From an uncultured Lachnospira sp. (GTDB lineage Bacteria; Bacillota; Clostridia; Lachnospirales; Lachnospiraceae), in contig CAJUKN010000009.1 of NCBI GenBank assembly GCA_910587485.1, positions 53,289 through 117,288 on the forward strand: a stretch of DNA of 64,000 bases. Direction: 5' to 3'. The first letter of the stretch is position 1; every line of letters starts with the position of its first letter. The notes below the pieces were generated by a model that was given only the letters and a program-made list of their open reading frames with translations, searched no databases and was not told the origin of the DNA. The position numbers and the translations under genes were made by a program. This document shows positions 50,423-60,099 of the stretch, piece after piece.

Positions 50423-50499
50423 AGCGAATGATGTTTTTGAATTTGATTAGAAATATATTCACACATATATAAATATGTGAAAAAAGGAGGTGCATATTA

Positions 50500-50634
50500 A
50501 TGAAAATGACATTTCAACCAAAAAATAGACAGAGGTCAAAGGTTCATGGTTTTAGACAGAGAATGAGTACAAAGGGCGGAAGAAAAGTTATAGCTAGCAG
50601 AAGAGCTAAGGGAAGAAAAAGACTTTCAGCTTAA
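50500..50634 (+). CDS. rpmH: Ribosomal protein bL34
   Basis: A 44-residue basic protein of the large ribosomal subunit, beginning MKMTFQPKNRQRSKVHGFRQ and ending GRKRLSA, a full-length bL34. AAAGGAGG lies nine bases upstream. It is the first gene of the plus-strand block right of the origin. Confidence 0.98.
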   Translation: MKMTFQPKNRQRSKVHGFRQRMSTKGGRKVIASRRAKGRKRLSA

Positions 50635-50790
50635 TAACTATAACAGACAGGTGCTTGAGTATATTCTAGCATTTGTCTGTTTTTAATTTTGTAAGTAAAT
50701 AATATATAGATAGTTTCTTATTAATTGTTGATAAAAAGTGTGTGAATGTATTGGGAAATCAAAGAGTTTTCAATCAATATTTGGAAAGGC

Positions 50791-51153
50791 ATGGTTATTG
50801 GATTGAAATATCAATATTTTGAAACATTAAAAAGCAATAATGATTTTAAAAGAGTGTACAACAATAAGAAATCATATGCAAATAAATTGTTAGTTATGTA
50901 TGTAAAAAGGAACGGAACGGATACAATAAGATTAGGTGTATCTGTGAGCAAAAAAGTCGGGAATAGCATTGTCCGACACAGACTTGCAAGATTGATAAGA
51001 GAGTCCTTTCGACTAAATAGTAAAAATATAATAAGAGGTCTTGATGTTGTTGTTGTAGCAAGAGCAAGTCTGAAAGATTGCAGTTATAATGAAACTGATA
51101 ATGCTATGCTTCATTTGATGAAATTACATAAAATAATGAAAGAGGATTTATGA
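50791..51153 (+). CDS. rnpA: Ribonuclease P protein component
   Basis: A protein subunit of RNase P, which matures tRNA 5' ends. The RNR-like motif is present (VSVSKKVGNSIVRHRLARLI, RESFRLNSKNIIRGLDVVVV). The start is uncertain: ATG 50791 has GGAAAGG just upstream, TTG 50803 (LKYQYFETLKSNNDF) gives the usual family N-terminus, and ATG 50746 seems too long. Product 116-120 residues. It overlaps yidD by four bases. Confidence 0.93.
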   Translation: MVIGLKYQYFETLKSNNDFKRVYNNKKSYANKLLVMYVKRNGTDTIRLGVSVSKKVGNSIVRHRLARLIRESFRLNSKNIIRGLDVVVVARASLKDCSYNETDNAMLHLMKLHKIMKEDL

Positions 51154-51404
51154 AAAAAATATTTCTTGGATTAATATGGTTTTATCAACATGCAATTTCT
51201 CCATATAAAGGAAGAAGTTATTGTAATTATTATCCAACTTGTTCTCAGTATGCGAAGGAAGCAGTGGAAATGTATGGCTTTACAAAAGGTGGATTTATGG
51301 CTTTTAAAAGAATAATAAGATGTAATCCATTTGTTAAAGGAGGATACGACCCTGTACCTATAAAAAAAGAGTTGTTGCACAACTCTCGCAAGTTTATAAA
51401 ATAA
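51150..51404 (+). CDS. yidD: Membrane protein insertion efficiency factor YidD
   Basis: An 84-residue protein with the family's Cys-rich core (YCNYYPTCSQYAKEAVEMYG, RCNPFVKGGYDPVP) and an amphipathic N-terminus. It assists YidC. Its ATG overlaps the rnpA stop (ATGA), the standard rnpA-yidD-yidC order. Confidence 0.96.
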   Translation: MKKIFLGLIWFYQHAISPYKGRSYCNYYPTCSQYAKEAVEMYGFTKGGFMAFKRIIRCNPFVKGGYDPVPIKKELLHNSRKFIK

Positions 51405-51528
51405 ACAAAGTTCATAAAATAAACAAAGTTTATTATAAACTTGCTAATAGGCTGAATTTTCCTAATAAAAGAAAAAAAGGGAAACGTATTCTAAAATAAA
51501 TGTAAAAAACGATATTGGAGGTAGCTTT

Positions 51529-52761
51529 TTGTATAATGCAGTTATCAATCCAATAGCTAAGGTTCTTGGATATATTTTGGATATATTATTCAGAGGTCTT
51601 GATGTTATTGGTATAGGCAATATTGCAATTGCAATTGTAATCTTTACTATAATAGTTAAGCTTTGTATGATGCCGCTTACGTTTAAGCAGATGAAAATGA
51701 CAAAGCTTAATTCACTTATTAGTCCAGAGATTAAAGAGATTCAGGCGAAATACAAAGGAAAAACAAGTGACCCAAATATGGCATCAAAGATGCAGGCTGA
51801 GACAAAGGCTGTATATGAAAAATATGGTGTATCTCAAATGGGCGGCTGTATTCAGCTTCTTATTCAGTTTCCTATTCTTATGGCATTGTATGGGGTATTT
51901 CAAAGGATTCCAATTTATATTGAGTCTGTAAAGGTATATTTTACGAATTTTCTTGGACAAGGTACAGGCGGAATCATGGACCAGCCTAATTTTGCCGATG
52001 TTATGAATGGAATCTATGAAAATAAAGTTAGTGTTGATTGGGGCAATGTTGAAAGTACAATTGTTGCAATCAATTCATTTACTGCTGACCAATGGGATGC
52101 ATTAAAAAACGGTTTTGCATCATTTTCATCAGTGATTGCAGAGAATCAGGCAAAAATTACAGATATTAACACTTGTTTTGGTGTTAATATGTCTCAAATT
52201 CCGACATTTTCTTTAAGTGTTGCTGCGTTGATACCTATTCTTGCAGGTATAACACAATATTTAAGTGTTAAGATAGCACAAGATAAGTCACAGATGGACA
52301 ATGATAATCCAGCGGCAGCATCAATGAAGATGATGACATTATTTATGCCTTTGATGTCTGCATTTATCGGTTTTTCTGTTCCTGCAGGTCTGGGTATTTA
52401 TTGGATTGCAACGGCTGTAATTCAAACAATTATTCAAATTATTATCAATCGTTATTATGATAAAATTGGAACCGATGAAATTATTAGAAAAAATGTTGAA
52501 AAGCGTAATAAAAAGAGAGAGAAAAAAGGGCTTCCGCCAGAAAAAATAGCAAAGAATGCTACAGCGAGTACAAAGAAAATTGACCAGATAGAAAAAAATA
52601 AACAAAAAATAGAAACGCTTCAGAAAAAGAAGGAAGAAAATGATAAAAAGATGAAGGAAATTCTTGATTCTACGACATATTATAAATCTTCTAAACCGGG
52701 AAGTCTTGCTGAAAAAGCTGGTATGGTAGCAAAATACAATGAAAAAAATAAAAAGAAATAG
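51529..52761 (+). CDS. yidC: Membrane protein insertase YidC
   Basis: A 410-residue YidC/Oxa1 insertase. Five transmembrane segments are expected, with the core QMKMTKLNSLISPEIKEIQA, QMGGCIQLLIQFPILMALYG, and FSVPAGLGIYWIATAVIQTI. A large insert lies between the second and third helices. The highly charged C-terminus (from about residue 330) probably contacts the ribosome. The start is TTG at 51529 with GGAGG seven bases upstream. It lacks a lipoprotein signal. Confidence 0.95.
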   Translation: MYNAVINPIAKVLGYILDILFRGLDVIGIGNIAIAIVIFTIIVKLCMMPLTFKQMKMTKLNSLISPEIKEIQAKYKGKTSDPNMASKMQAETKAVYEKYGVSQMGGCIQLLIQFPILMALYGVFQRIPIYIESVKVYFTNFLGQGTGGIMDQPNFADVMNGIYENKVSVDWGNVESTIVAINSFTADQWDALKNGFASFSSVIAENQAKITDINTCFGVNMSQIPTFSLSVAALIPILAGITQYLSVKIAQDKSQMDNDNPAAASMKMMTLFMPLMSAFIGFSVPAGLGIYWIATAVIQTIIQIIINRYYDKIGTDEIIRKNVEKRNKKREKKGLPPEKIAKNATASTKKIDQIEKNKQKIETLQKKKEENDKKMKEILDSTTYYKSSKPGSLAEKAGMVAKYNEKNKKK

Positions 52762-52816
52762 TTTATTAGCTGCGATTTTTAAGAAACAGCATAGAGATTA
52801 GTATGAAAGGATTACT

Positions 52817-53707
52817 ATGGATTATATTGAAGTTTCAGGTAAAAATGTCGATGAAGCGTTGACAAACGCTCTTATTAAATTAGAGACAACAAGTGATAAA
52901 GTTGAGTATGAAGTGATAGAAAAGGGAAGTTCAGGTATTCTTGGTCTTTTTAATAAACCAGCAGTTATTCGTGTAAGAAGAAAGGCAGAAGCAAAAGAGC
53001 AAGAGCCTGTTTATGTACAGGAAGTAAAAGAAGATTCAAAACTTTTTGATATCAAACAAGAACAACCAAAAGTTGTTAATAAAAAACCAAGTATCATTAA
53101 TAGTCCTAAGAAAGAAGTTGAATATAATACAGTAAAAAGTGAACCTGTTAATCAAACTTCAACAACACATGAAGTTATTGAACAGTCTGCTAAACCAGTT
53201 GAAAAAGTATCAAAATATACAACAGTTATGTCCAATGATGAAATTGAAAAAAGAATAAGAACATTTTTAAATGATATGTTTAAAGCAATGGGCATGGAAG
53301 TGAAAATTGATATTGATTTTGATGACCCTGAATGTGTAAATATTGAATTTTCTGGAGAAAACATGGGTGTTCTTATTGGCAAAAGAGGTCAAACACTCGA
53401 TTCTATCCAGTATCTTACAAGCCTTGTTGTAAATAAAGGAAAAGATAAATATGTAAGAATTAAAATAGATACAGAAGATTATAGAAACAGAAGAAAACAG
53501 ACACTTGAATCATTGGCAAGAAATATTGCTTATAAGGTAAAGCGAAGCAGAAAGCCTGTTTCACTTGAACCAATGAATCCTTATGAGAGAAGAATTATAC
53601 ATTCTGCACTTCAGGGAGATAAATTTGTATCTACAAGAAGTGAAGGTGAAGAACCTTTTAGACATGTTGTTGTATATTTAGACAGAGAAAGAAATTCACA
53701 TAGGTAA
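52817..53707 (+). CDS. jag: RNA-binding protein Jag (KhpB)
   Basis: A 296-residue protein with an N-terminal Jag domain (MDYIEVSGKNVDEALTNALI, KGSSGILGLFNKPAVIRV), a low-complexity linker (60-135), a KH domain (GVLIGKRGQTLDSIQYL) and a C-terminal R3H domain (NPYERRIIHSAL, STRSEGEEPFRHVVV). KhpB proteins act with KhpA on RNA and cell division. The upstream 50 bases resemble the end of a beta repeat, weakly. Confidence 0.95.
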   Translation: MDYIEVSGKNVDEALTNALIKLETTSDKVEYEVIEKGSSGILGLFNKPAVIRVRRKAEAKEQEPVYVQEVKEDSKLFDIKQEQPKVVNKKPSIINSPKKEVEYNTVKSEPVNQTSTTHEVIEQSAKPVEKVSKYTTVMSNDEIEKRIRTFLNDMFKAMGMEVKIDIDFDDPECVNIEFSGENMGVLIGKRGQTLDSIQYLTSLVVNKGKDKYVRIKIDTEDYRNRRKQTLESLARNIAYKVKRSRKPVSLEPMNPYERRIIHSALQGDKFVSTRSEGEEPFRHVVVYLDRERNSHR

Positions 53708-53828
53708 TGAAAAAAGGCTGATGCTTTATGCAGAGGCCTTTTGAATTATAACCATCTATTTCCTTGAACAATACACTAAGGTTTTCATTAGCTTGTTGTG
53801 AGAGGATTGAACCAGAAATGAGGTAGAT

Positions 53829-55214
53829 ATGGAACAAACGATTGCCGCAATATCAACAAGCATCGTTAGCAGTGGAGCAATTAATATCGTAAGATTAAGC
53901 GGTAACGATGCAATTGAAATAGCAGATAAGGTTTTTGTATCAAAAAAGGGTATAAAATTATCCGAAGTAAATAGTCATACTGTGCATTATGGAAATATTA
54001 TCAATAAAGGTAATCTTGTTGATGAAGTATTGGTTATTGTGATGAAAGCACCAAATACTTACACAAAGGAAGATGTAGTTGAAATTGACTGCCATGGTGG
54101 AATCCTTGTCACCAAAAAAGTTTTAGAAACGATTCTTGATGCGGGGGCTGTATTAGCTGAACCAGGGGAATTTACAAAGCGGGCATTTTTAAATGGCAGA
54201 ATGGATTTATCACAAGCAGAAGCAGTAATTGATGTGATTCATTCAAAAAATGAATATGCACTAAAATCTTCAATAAGACTTTTAAGTGGTAAATTGTCTG
54301 AAAAAATTAAAAATATAAGAACCATATTGTTAAATCATATTTCTTATATAGAAGCGGCATTAGATGACCCAGAGCATATGAGTTTAGATAATTATGCGGA
54401 TAAAGTGAACAAAGATGTGGATAACTGTGTGGATATTGTGGAAAACTTGTGGAAAAGTGCAGATAATGGCAGTATTGTGCATAATGGAATTAGGACTGTG
54501 ATATTAGGGAAAACAAATACAGGCAAATCAAGTCTACTGAACGCACTGGCAAAAGAAGAAAAAGCGATTGTGACCGATATTGAAGGAACAACAAGAGATA
54601 CATTAGAAGAACAGATTAATCTTGGCGGTATTACATTGTGTCTTGTTGATACAGCAGGCATACGAGATACAGACGATTATGTTGAGAGCATAGGGGTTAA
54701 AAAAGCAAAAGAAAATGCAGAAAATGCAGATTTAATTATATTTGTGGTTGATAGTTCAAGAGAACTTGACGAAAATGATGAACAGATTATATCTTTAATT
54801 AAAGATAAAAAAGTAATCGTTCTTTTAAATAAAAATGATTTAGATTCAGTAGTAACAGAAAAGGATTTGCAAAAAATAAAAGAGTATAACAAAGAATTTA
54901 TTGCAATTTCTATTTCTGCTAAAAATGAAACGGGATTGGATACGTTGGAAAATGCGATAAAGGAAATGTTCTTTTTAGGGAATATATCCTTTGACGATGA
55001 AATATATATTTATAATACACGTCAAAAAAACTTGTTAAAAGAAGCCTATGAAAGTTTAAAATTGGTAAAAAGCGGGATAGCTGATGGAATGAGTGAGGAT
55101 TTTCTCACAATTGATTTAATGAACGCTTATGAAAAATTAGGTGTAATTATTGGTGAAGCAGTGGAGGATGACGTGGCAAATCAGATTTTTAGTAAATTTT
55201 GCATGGGAAAATAA
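53829..55214 (+). CDS. mnmE: tRNA modification GTPase MnmE
   Basis: A 461-residue GTPase that with MnmG makes the 5-carboxymethylaminomethyl modification at U34. The N-terminal tetrahydrofolate-binding domain (MEQTIAAISTSIVSSGAINI), G1 LGKTNTGKSSLLNAL, G3 DTAGIRDT, G4 NKND, and the C-terminal FCMGK (catalytic Cys) are all present. The leader contains AGAAATGAGG, like the alpha tail. Confidence 0.97.
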   Translation: MEQTIAAISTSIVSSGAINIVRLSGNDAIEIADKVFVSKKGIKLSEVNSHTVHYGNIINKGNLVDEVLVIVMKAPNTYTKEDVVEIDCHGGILVTKKVLETILDAGAVLAEPGEFTKRAFLNGRMDLSQAEAVIDVIHSKNEYALKSSIRLLSGKLSEKIKNIRTILLNHISYIEAALDDPEHMSLDNYADKVNKDVDNCVDIVENLWKSADNGSIVHNGIRTVILGKTNTGKSSLLNALAKEEKAIVTDIEGTTRDTLEEQINLGGITLCLVDTAGIRDTDDYVESIGVKKAKENAENADLIIFVVDSSRELDENDEQIISLIKDKKVIVLLNKNDLDSVVTEKDLQKIKEYNKEFIAISISAKNETGLDTLENAIKEMFFLGNISFDDEIYIYNTRQKNLLKEAYESLKLVKSGIADGMSEDFLTIDLMNAYEKLGVIIGEAVEDDVANQIFSKFCMGK

Positions 55215-55234
55215 ATAAATATTTTTTTCACATG

Positions 55235-55342
55235 CCTATTTATGTTGAGGCGTTACAAATAAGTTTTGCTGTGATAATAAGAATTAATGTTGTAAAATTG
55301 TATTGGCAATTCTGGTATTGCGCTTCGGAATGGGGAATGTTT
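55235..55342 (+). repeat. Gamma-family leader repeat, copy 2
   Basis: ATTTATGTTGAGGCGTTACA, TTTTGCTGTGATAATAAGAA, hairpin AATTG-TATTGG-CAATT, then TTGCGCTTCGGAATGGGGAA and the mnmG ATG. It is the same layout as 39170-39286. It creates an in-frame extension of mnmG that is not part of the protein. Confidence 0.62.
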
Positions 55343-57217
55343 ATGTCAAATATATGTGAAAATTATGATGTTGTGGTTGTTGGTGCAGGTCATGCAGGAT
55401 GCGAGGCGGCTTTAGCTTGTGCAAGATTGGGATTGTCTACAATATGCTTTACTGTAAGTTGTGAAAGTATAGCTATGATGCCATGTAATCCCAATATTGG
55501 CGGCAGTTCAAAAGGACATATTGTAAGAGAAGTTGATGCGCTTGGCGGTGAGATGGGCAAAAACATTGATGCCACATTTATACAATCAAAAATGCTAAAT
55601 CAATCAAAAGGACCAGCAGTCCATTCGCTTCGCGCTCAGGCAGATAAGGCGGCTTATAGCCAGAAAATGAGAATGGTTATGGAAAACACCGATAATCTTC
55701 TTGTAAGACAGGCGGAAGTTTCAGAAATTATAGTAGATAATAAAGTGATAAAGGGTGTAAAAACCGTATCAGGTGCCGTATATGCTGCAAAGGCAGTAAT
55801 TTTATGTACAGGAGTATATTTAAAGGCACGATGTATATATGGTGATGTGAGTTATGAGACGGGTCCAAATGGATTGCTTCCTGCAAATCATCTTACAAAA
55901 TCGCTTGTTGATAATGGAATTGAAGTGAGAAGATTTAAGACGGGAACACCTGCACGAGTAGATAAGCGTTCTATTGATTTTAGTAAAATGACAGAGCAAT
56001 TTGGTGATGAAAGAATCGTTCCATTTTCATTTACAACAGACCCTGACAGCATTCAAAAGGAACAGGTATCGTGTTGGTTGACTTATACGAATGAAGATAC
56101 ACATAAAATTATTATGGATAATATTGACCGCTCACCATTATTTTCAGGCACCATTCATGGAACTGGTCCAAGATACTGTCCATCAATTGAAGATAAGGTG
56201 GTACGATTTGCCGATAAAGACAGACATCAGGTTTTTATTGAGCCAGAGGGGCTTTATACCAATGAAATGTATCTTGGAGGTATGTCTAGTTCTATGCCAG
56301 AAGACGTACAATATGCAATGTATAAAACGGTGCCGGGATTGGAACATGTGAAAATCGTCCGAAATGCTTATGCAATAGAATATGACTGTATATCAGCAAT
56401 TCAATTAAAATTATCGCTTGAGTTTAAAAATATAAAAGGACTTTTTGCCGCTGGTCAAATTAATGGAAGCTCTGGATATGAGGAAGCGGCAGGACAAGGA
56501 ATTATTGCAGGAATCAATGCAGCCATGTACATAAAAAATAAAAGTCCACTGATATTAGACCGTTCAGAGAGTTACATTGGTGTTTTAATTGATGACCTTG
56601 TAACAAAAGAGACTTTAGAACCATATAGAATGATGACCTCAAGGGCAGAATACAGACTTCTTTTAAGACAGGATAATGCTGATTTAAGACTTACAAAGTA
56701 TGGTTATCAAGTCGGTTTAATAAATGAAGAACGAATGAATCATGTCAGAGAAAAAGAATGTCTTATACAAGAAGAAATTGAGCGTGTAAAAAATGTAAAT
56801 ATTGGTACAAAAGATTCTGTACAAGAGTTAATCACATCTTATGGAAGCAGTGAATTAACAACAGGTATCACATTGGCAGAACTTATAAAAAGACCAGAAC
56901 TTTCGTATCAGTGTCTTGAATCGATTGATACACAAAGACCACAACTTAGCGAGGAAGTTGCTGAACAAGTAAATATTCATTTAAAATATGAAGGGTATAT
57001 TGACAGGCAGCTTCGTCAGGTAGAACGTTTTAAAAAGTTAGAAAATAAAATTATCCCAGATTCGATTGATTATAATAAAATTAATGGATTGCGCAAAGAA
57101 GCAATGCAGAAACTAGATAAATTTAGACCACATTCCATTGGACAAGCATCGAGAATATCAGGTGTTTCGCCAGCAGATATATCCGTTTTACTGGTCTATA
57201 TTGCTGCAAGAAGGTAG
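55343..57217 (+). CDS. mnmG: tRNA uridine 5-carboxymethylaminomethyl synthase MnmG
   Basis: A 624-residue FAD enzyme, partner of MnmE. FAD motif YDVVVVGAGHAGCEAALACA, then MMPCNPNIGGSSKGHIVREV, CTGVYLKARCIYGD, AGQINGSSGYEEAAGQGI and the helical C-terminal MnmE-binding domain (GQASRISGVSPADISVLLVY). The start is placed at 55343 with GGGGAA upstream; the frame continues to 55199 but that part is gamma repeat. Confidence 0.97.
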   Translation: MSNICENYDVVVVGAGHAGCEAALACARLGLSTICFTVSCESIAMMPCNPNIGGSSKGHIVREVDALGGEMGKNIDATFIQSKMLNQSKGPAVHSLRAQADKAAYSQKMRMVMENTDNLLVRQAEVSEIIVDNKVIKGVKTVSGAVYAAKAVILCTGVYLKARCIYGDVSYETGPNGLLPANHLTKSLVDNGIEVRRFKTGTPARVDKRSIDFSKMTEQFGDERIVPFSFTTDPDSIQKEQVSCWLTYTNEDTHKIIMDNIDRSPLFSGTIHGTGPRYCPSIEDKVVRFADKDRHQVFIEPEGLYTNEMYLGGMSSSMPEDVQYAMYKTVPGLEHVKIVRNAYAIEYDCISAIQLKLSLEFKNIKGLFAAGQINGSSGYEEAAGQGIIAGINAAMYIKNKSPLILDRSESYIGVLIDDLVTKETLEPYRMMTSRAEYRLLLRQDNADLRLTKYGYQVGLINEERMNHVREKECLIQEEIERVKNVNIGTKDSVQELITSYGSSELTTGITLAELIKRPELSYQCLESIDTQRPQLSEEVAEQVNIHLKYEGYIDRQLRQVERFKKLENKIIPDSIDYNKINGLRKEAMQKLDKFRPHSIGQASRISGVSPADISVLLVYIAARR

Positions 57218-57267
57218 AATTAGTATAAACAAATAACATAGAAATAATTATTAAAATGGTGTTGTGA

Positions 57268-58023
57268 ATGAATAATTTAAAATTAAAAGAATTAGTAAAA
57301 AAACAATCTATTACCCTTACTGATGTTCAATTAAAACAGTTTGATAAGTATTATGAACTTCTTGCAGAATGGAATACATTTATGAATCTTACTGCTATCA
57401 CACAGTATGATGAAGTTTTGGTAAAGCATTTTGCAGATAGTCTTGCAATTAAATCAGCTATTGATGCGCTGTCAAAAAAAGATGTAGATATCCACAAAGC
57501 ACTTGATTTAGAAAAGGGAATAAATGTCATTGATGTAGGAACAGGTGCAGGATTTCCGGGACTTCCAATCAAGATAGCATTTGAAACATGTTATGTAAAG
57601 TTATTGGATTCTCTAAATAAAAGAGTTCAATTTCTTAATGAAGTGATAACAAAAAATGAACTTACAAATGTGGAGGCAATTCACTGTAGAGCGGAGGAGG
57701 CAGGTAGAGATATCCATATGCGGGAACAATATGATTTGGGCATATCTAGGGCGGTATCCAATCTTGCTACCTTATCTGAATATGTTTTGCCATTTGTAAA
57801 AGTAGGGGGATATTTTGTTGCTTATAAATCAGGCGAAATTGAAAAAGAAGTTGACTATTCAAAAAAAGCAATAAAAATATTAGGAGGACAGGTAAAACAT
57901 ATTTATAAGTTTTGTTTGCCTGATACAGATATAGAGCGTTCTTTTGTATTTATAAAAAAAGTGCATACAACACCTAAAAAATATCCAAGAAAAGCTGGTA
58001 TTCCATCAAAAGAGCCTATTTAA
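57268..58023 (+). CDS. rsmG: 16S rRNA (guanine-N7) methyltransferase RsmG
   Basis: A 251-residue SAM methyltransferase acting on G527 of 16S rRNA. WNTFMNLTAI, VIDVGTGAGFPGLPIKIAFE and SRAVSNLATLSEYVLPFV are visible. It closes the mnmE-mnmG-rsmG block. A slightly basic tail (YPRKAGIPSKEPI) is normal for clostridial forms. Confidence 0.96.
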   Translation: MNNLKLKELVKKQSITLTDVQLKQFDKYYELLAEWNTFMNLTAITQYDEVLVKHFADSLAIKSAIDALSKKDVDIHKALDLEKGINVIDVGTGAGFPGLPIKIAFETCYVKLLDSLNKRVQFLNEVITKNELTNVEAIHCRAEEAGRDIHMREQYDLGISRAVSNLATLSEYVLPFVKVGGYFVAYKSGEIEKEVDYSKKAIKILGGQVKHIYKFCLPDTDIERSFVFIKKVHTTPKKYPRKAGIPSKEPI

Positions 58024-58036
58024 AATGGAGGTTATT

Positions 58037-58789
58037 ATGGCACATATTAGAATAAATTACCATTCAACAATTCTTCAAATGCCAGTTGTGTTAGATGTGC
58101 TTCTTCCACAAGGTCATGGTGGTTATAAGGTTCTTTATCTATTACATGGAGCAGGTGGAGACCATGCAAGCTGGCTCCTTAAATCAAGAATTGCTGATTA
58201 TGTGGAAGGTGCTAATTTGGCTATTATTATGCCTTCAGGCAACAATAAATTTTATGTAAATAATATTGATGGGAAAGATTATTTTTTGTTTATCACAGAA
58301 GAATTAATCAATATGTGCCAAAAATGGCTTAAGATTAGTAAACAGCCCATAGACCGCTATATTGCAGGAATGTCAATGGGCGGTTATGGCGCTTATTATG
58401 CCGCTTTAAAAAAACCGTCGTTTTATCACTGTGCATTTTCTTATTCAGGTCTGTTAAATATTATTGAGAGGTATGAGAAACCTCAAGGTCTTGATATGTT
58501 CCCAACATTTGGTACAAAACAGCAGCTTATTGACAATTCATATGATTTATATCAACTTATTAACAATAAATCCATAAAAAATGTGGATAACTCTACCCAA
58601 TTTATAACTTTTTGTGGATTACAGGATGCAAAAAGGCATATGAGTGAAGAATTTGCACGAAAAGCAAAAGAAGCAGGGTATGATATTTTATTGCGAGAAA
58701 AAGATGGTGGTCATAATTGGGAATATTGGGATAAATGTATCAAACAGACTATTTCTTATATTGTAAAGGAAACAAATGTATGTCCATAA
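58037..58789 (+). CDS. Esterase D-like alpha/beta-hydrolase
   Basis: A 250-residue serine esterase related to tributyrin esterase EstA and S-formylglutathione hydrolases. The oxyanion loop is YLLHGAGGDHASWLLKSRIA, the nucleophile elbow is AGMSMGGYGAYYAA, and the His lies in KDGGHNWEYWDKCI. The start at 58037 has GGAGG upstream; the ATG at 58025 overlaps that site. It lies 13 bases after rsmG and just before a shorter relative. Confidence 0.9.
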   Translation: MAHIRINYHSTILQMPVVLDVLLPQGHGGYKVLYLLHGAGGDHASWLLKSRIADYVEGANLAIIMPSGNNKFYVNNIDGKDYFLFITEELINMCQKWLKISKQPIDRYIAGMSMGGYGAYYAALKKPSFYHCAFSYSGLLNIIERYEKPQGLDMFPTFGTKQQLIDNSYDLYQLINNKSIKNVDNSTQFITFCGLQDAKRHMSEEFARKAKEAGYDILLREKDGGHNWEYWDKCIKQTISYIVKETNVCP

Positions 58790-59226
58790 TGAATATAAAT
58801 TTATTTTCCATGAAATTAAAGCGTATGATTGATATTACAGTGATTCTTCCAGATGAAATAAAATCCGATGAGAAACTTCGATGTTTATGGTTTTATTATC
58901 ATCAAAATATAAGTGCTATGGATTGGTTGTGTCATACGTCATTGGCAGATTGGGTGAATGAAAAACATTTTGCAGCAATTATTCCTGAAGTTTTTGAGAT
59001 GAATTTACAAAATGATAGATATATTATAAAAGAATTAAGCATGATTATTAAAAATATGTTTGCCTGTATATCAGAAAATGAAGAAGATAATTTTTTTGAT
59101 AAAAAATATTATCTTGAATATGAAAAGAATTTTGATTATACTTATAACAAAATGCAAGATGCAAAATATAAATGGGAATTTTTAAATACAAGATTATTGG
59201 GTTTTATAAATTCTGTGTTGAAATAA
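58780..59226 (+). CDS. Shortened esterase D-like protein without catalytic residues
   Basis: A 148-residue protein whose first 70 residues follow the esterase D fold (FSMKLKRMIDITVILPDEIK, then LRCLWFYYHQNISAMDWLCH and NEKHFAAIIPEV) but replace the HG oxyanion loop with YHQ and have no nucleophile elbow. The C-terminal half is unlike the family. It overlaps the preceding esterase by ten bases and has AAAGGA at a good distance. A degenerate duplicate or a regulatory subunit is possible. Confidence 0.7.
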   Translation: MSIMNINLFSMKLKRMIDITVILPDEIKSDEKLRCLWFYYHQNISAMDWLCHTSLADWVNEKHFAAIIPEVFEMNLQNDRYIIKELSMIIKNMFACISENEEDNFFDKKYYLEYEKNFDYTYNKMQDAKYKWEFLNTRLLGFINSVLK

Positions 59227-59256
59227 AAATTATTCTTAAGAAGGGGAAAAGCTGAT

Positions 59257-60099
59257 ATGAGAGAGATTAATGTAGATTTAATCACAGAAAATATCAAAGA
59301 AATGTGTATTGAAGCAAATCATTTTCTTTCACAAGATATGAAGCAAACATTTGATAAAGCTGTTAAAACAGAGGCGTCTTCTCTTGGCAGACAAGTGTTA
59401 AATCAATTACAAGAAAATCTGGACATTGCAGGAAAAGAGATGATACCTATATGTCAAGATACAGGTATGGCTGTTATTTTTATAAATGTTGGACAAGATG
59501 TACATTTTGTGGAAGGTAATCTTGAGGATGCAATCAATGAAGGGGTAAGGCAAGGATACATTGAGGGATATTTAAGAAAATCGGTTGTATCTGACCCTAT
59601 CATTCGTGAAAATACAAAAGATAATACACCTGCAATTATACATTATTCTATTGTTTCAGGTGATAAAATAGACATAACCGTTGCACCAAAGGGCTTTGGA
59701 AGCGAAAATATGAGCAGAGTATTTATGTTGAAGCCTGCTGATGGCATAGAAGGTGTTAAAGAAGCCATACTTACGGCTGTAAAGGATGCTGGACCAAATG
59801 CTTGTCCGCCAATGGTTGTTGGTGTGGGAATTGGCGGTACATTTGAAAAATGTGCATTGATGGCAAAGAAAGCACTTACGCGCAATCTTGAAGAAAAATC
59901 ACCAATAAAATATGTAGATGAATTAGAAAAAGAAATGCTTGAAAAAATTAACAGACTCGGCATAGGACCGGGTGGGCTTGGAGGAACACAGACCGCTTTG
60001 GCAGTCAATATTGAAGTTTATCCAACACATATTGCGGGGCTTCCAGTTGCAATTAATATATGTTGTCATGTTAATAGACATGCACATAGAGTGATTTAA
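59257..60099 (+). CDS. Class I fumarase, alpha (N-terminal) subunit
   Basis: A 280-residue Fe-S hydratase subunit interconverting fumarate and malate. The cluster-binding CQDTG motif (IPICQDTGMAVIF), the ACPP and GIGGTFEKCA motifs, and GPGGLGGTQTALAV with the cysteine pair ICCHVNRHAHR are typical. AAGGGG precedes the ATG. The last codons run into an IS605-type end: the TAA stop is part of its TTTAACCTC edge. The beta subunit gene lies 432 bases on. Confidence 0.93.
   Translation: MREINVDLITENIKEMCIEANHFLSQDMKQTFDKAVKTEASSLGRQVLNQLQENLDIAGKEMIPICQDTGMAVIFINVGQDVHFVEGNLEDAINEGVRQGYIEGYLRKSVVSDPIIRENTKDNTPAIIHYSIVSGDKIDITVAPKGFGSENMSRVFMLKPADGIEGVKEAILTAVKDAGPNACPPMVVGVGIGGTFEKCALMAKKALTRNLEEKSPIKYVDELEKEMLEKINRLGIGPGGLGGTQTALAVNIEVYPTHIAGLPVAINICCHVNRHAHRVI

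Noticed and set aside
55199..55342. 48-residue N-terminal extension of MnmG
   Set aside because: It is translated gamma-repeat DNA; the true MnmG start with GGGGAA upstream is at 55343.
59643..60008. Minus-strand 121-codon frame in the fumarase alpha gene
   Set aside because: Antisense to conserved coding sequence with no ribosome site or recognisable domain.
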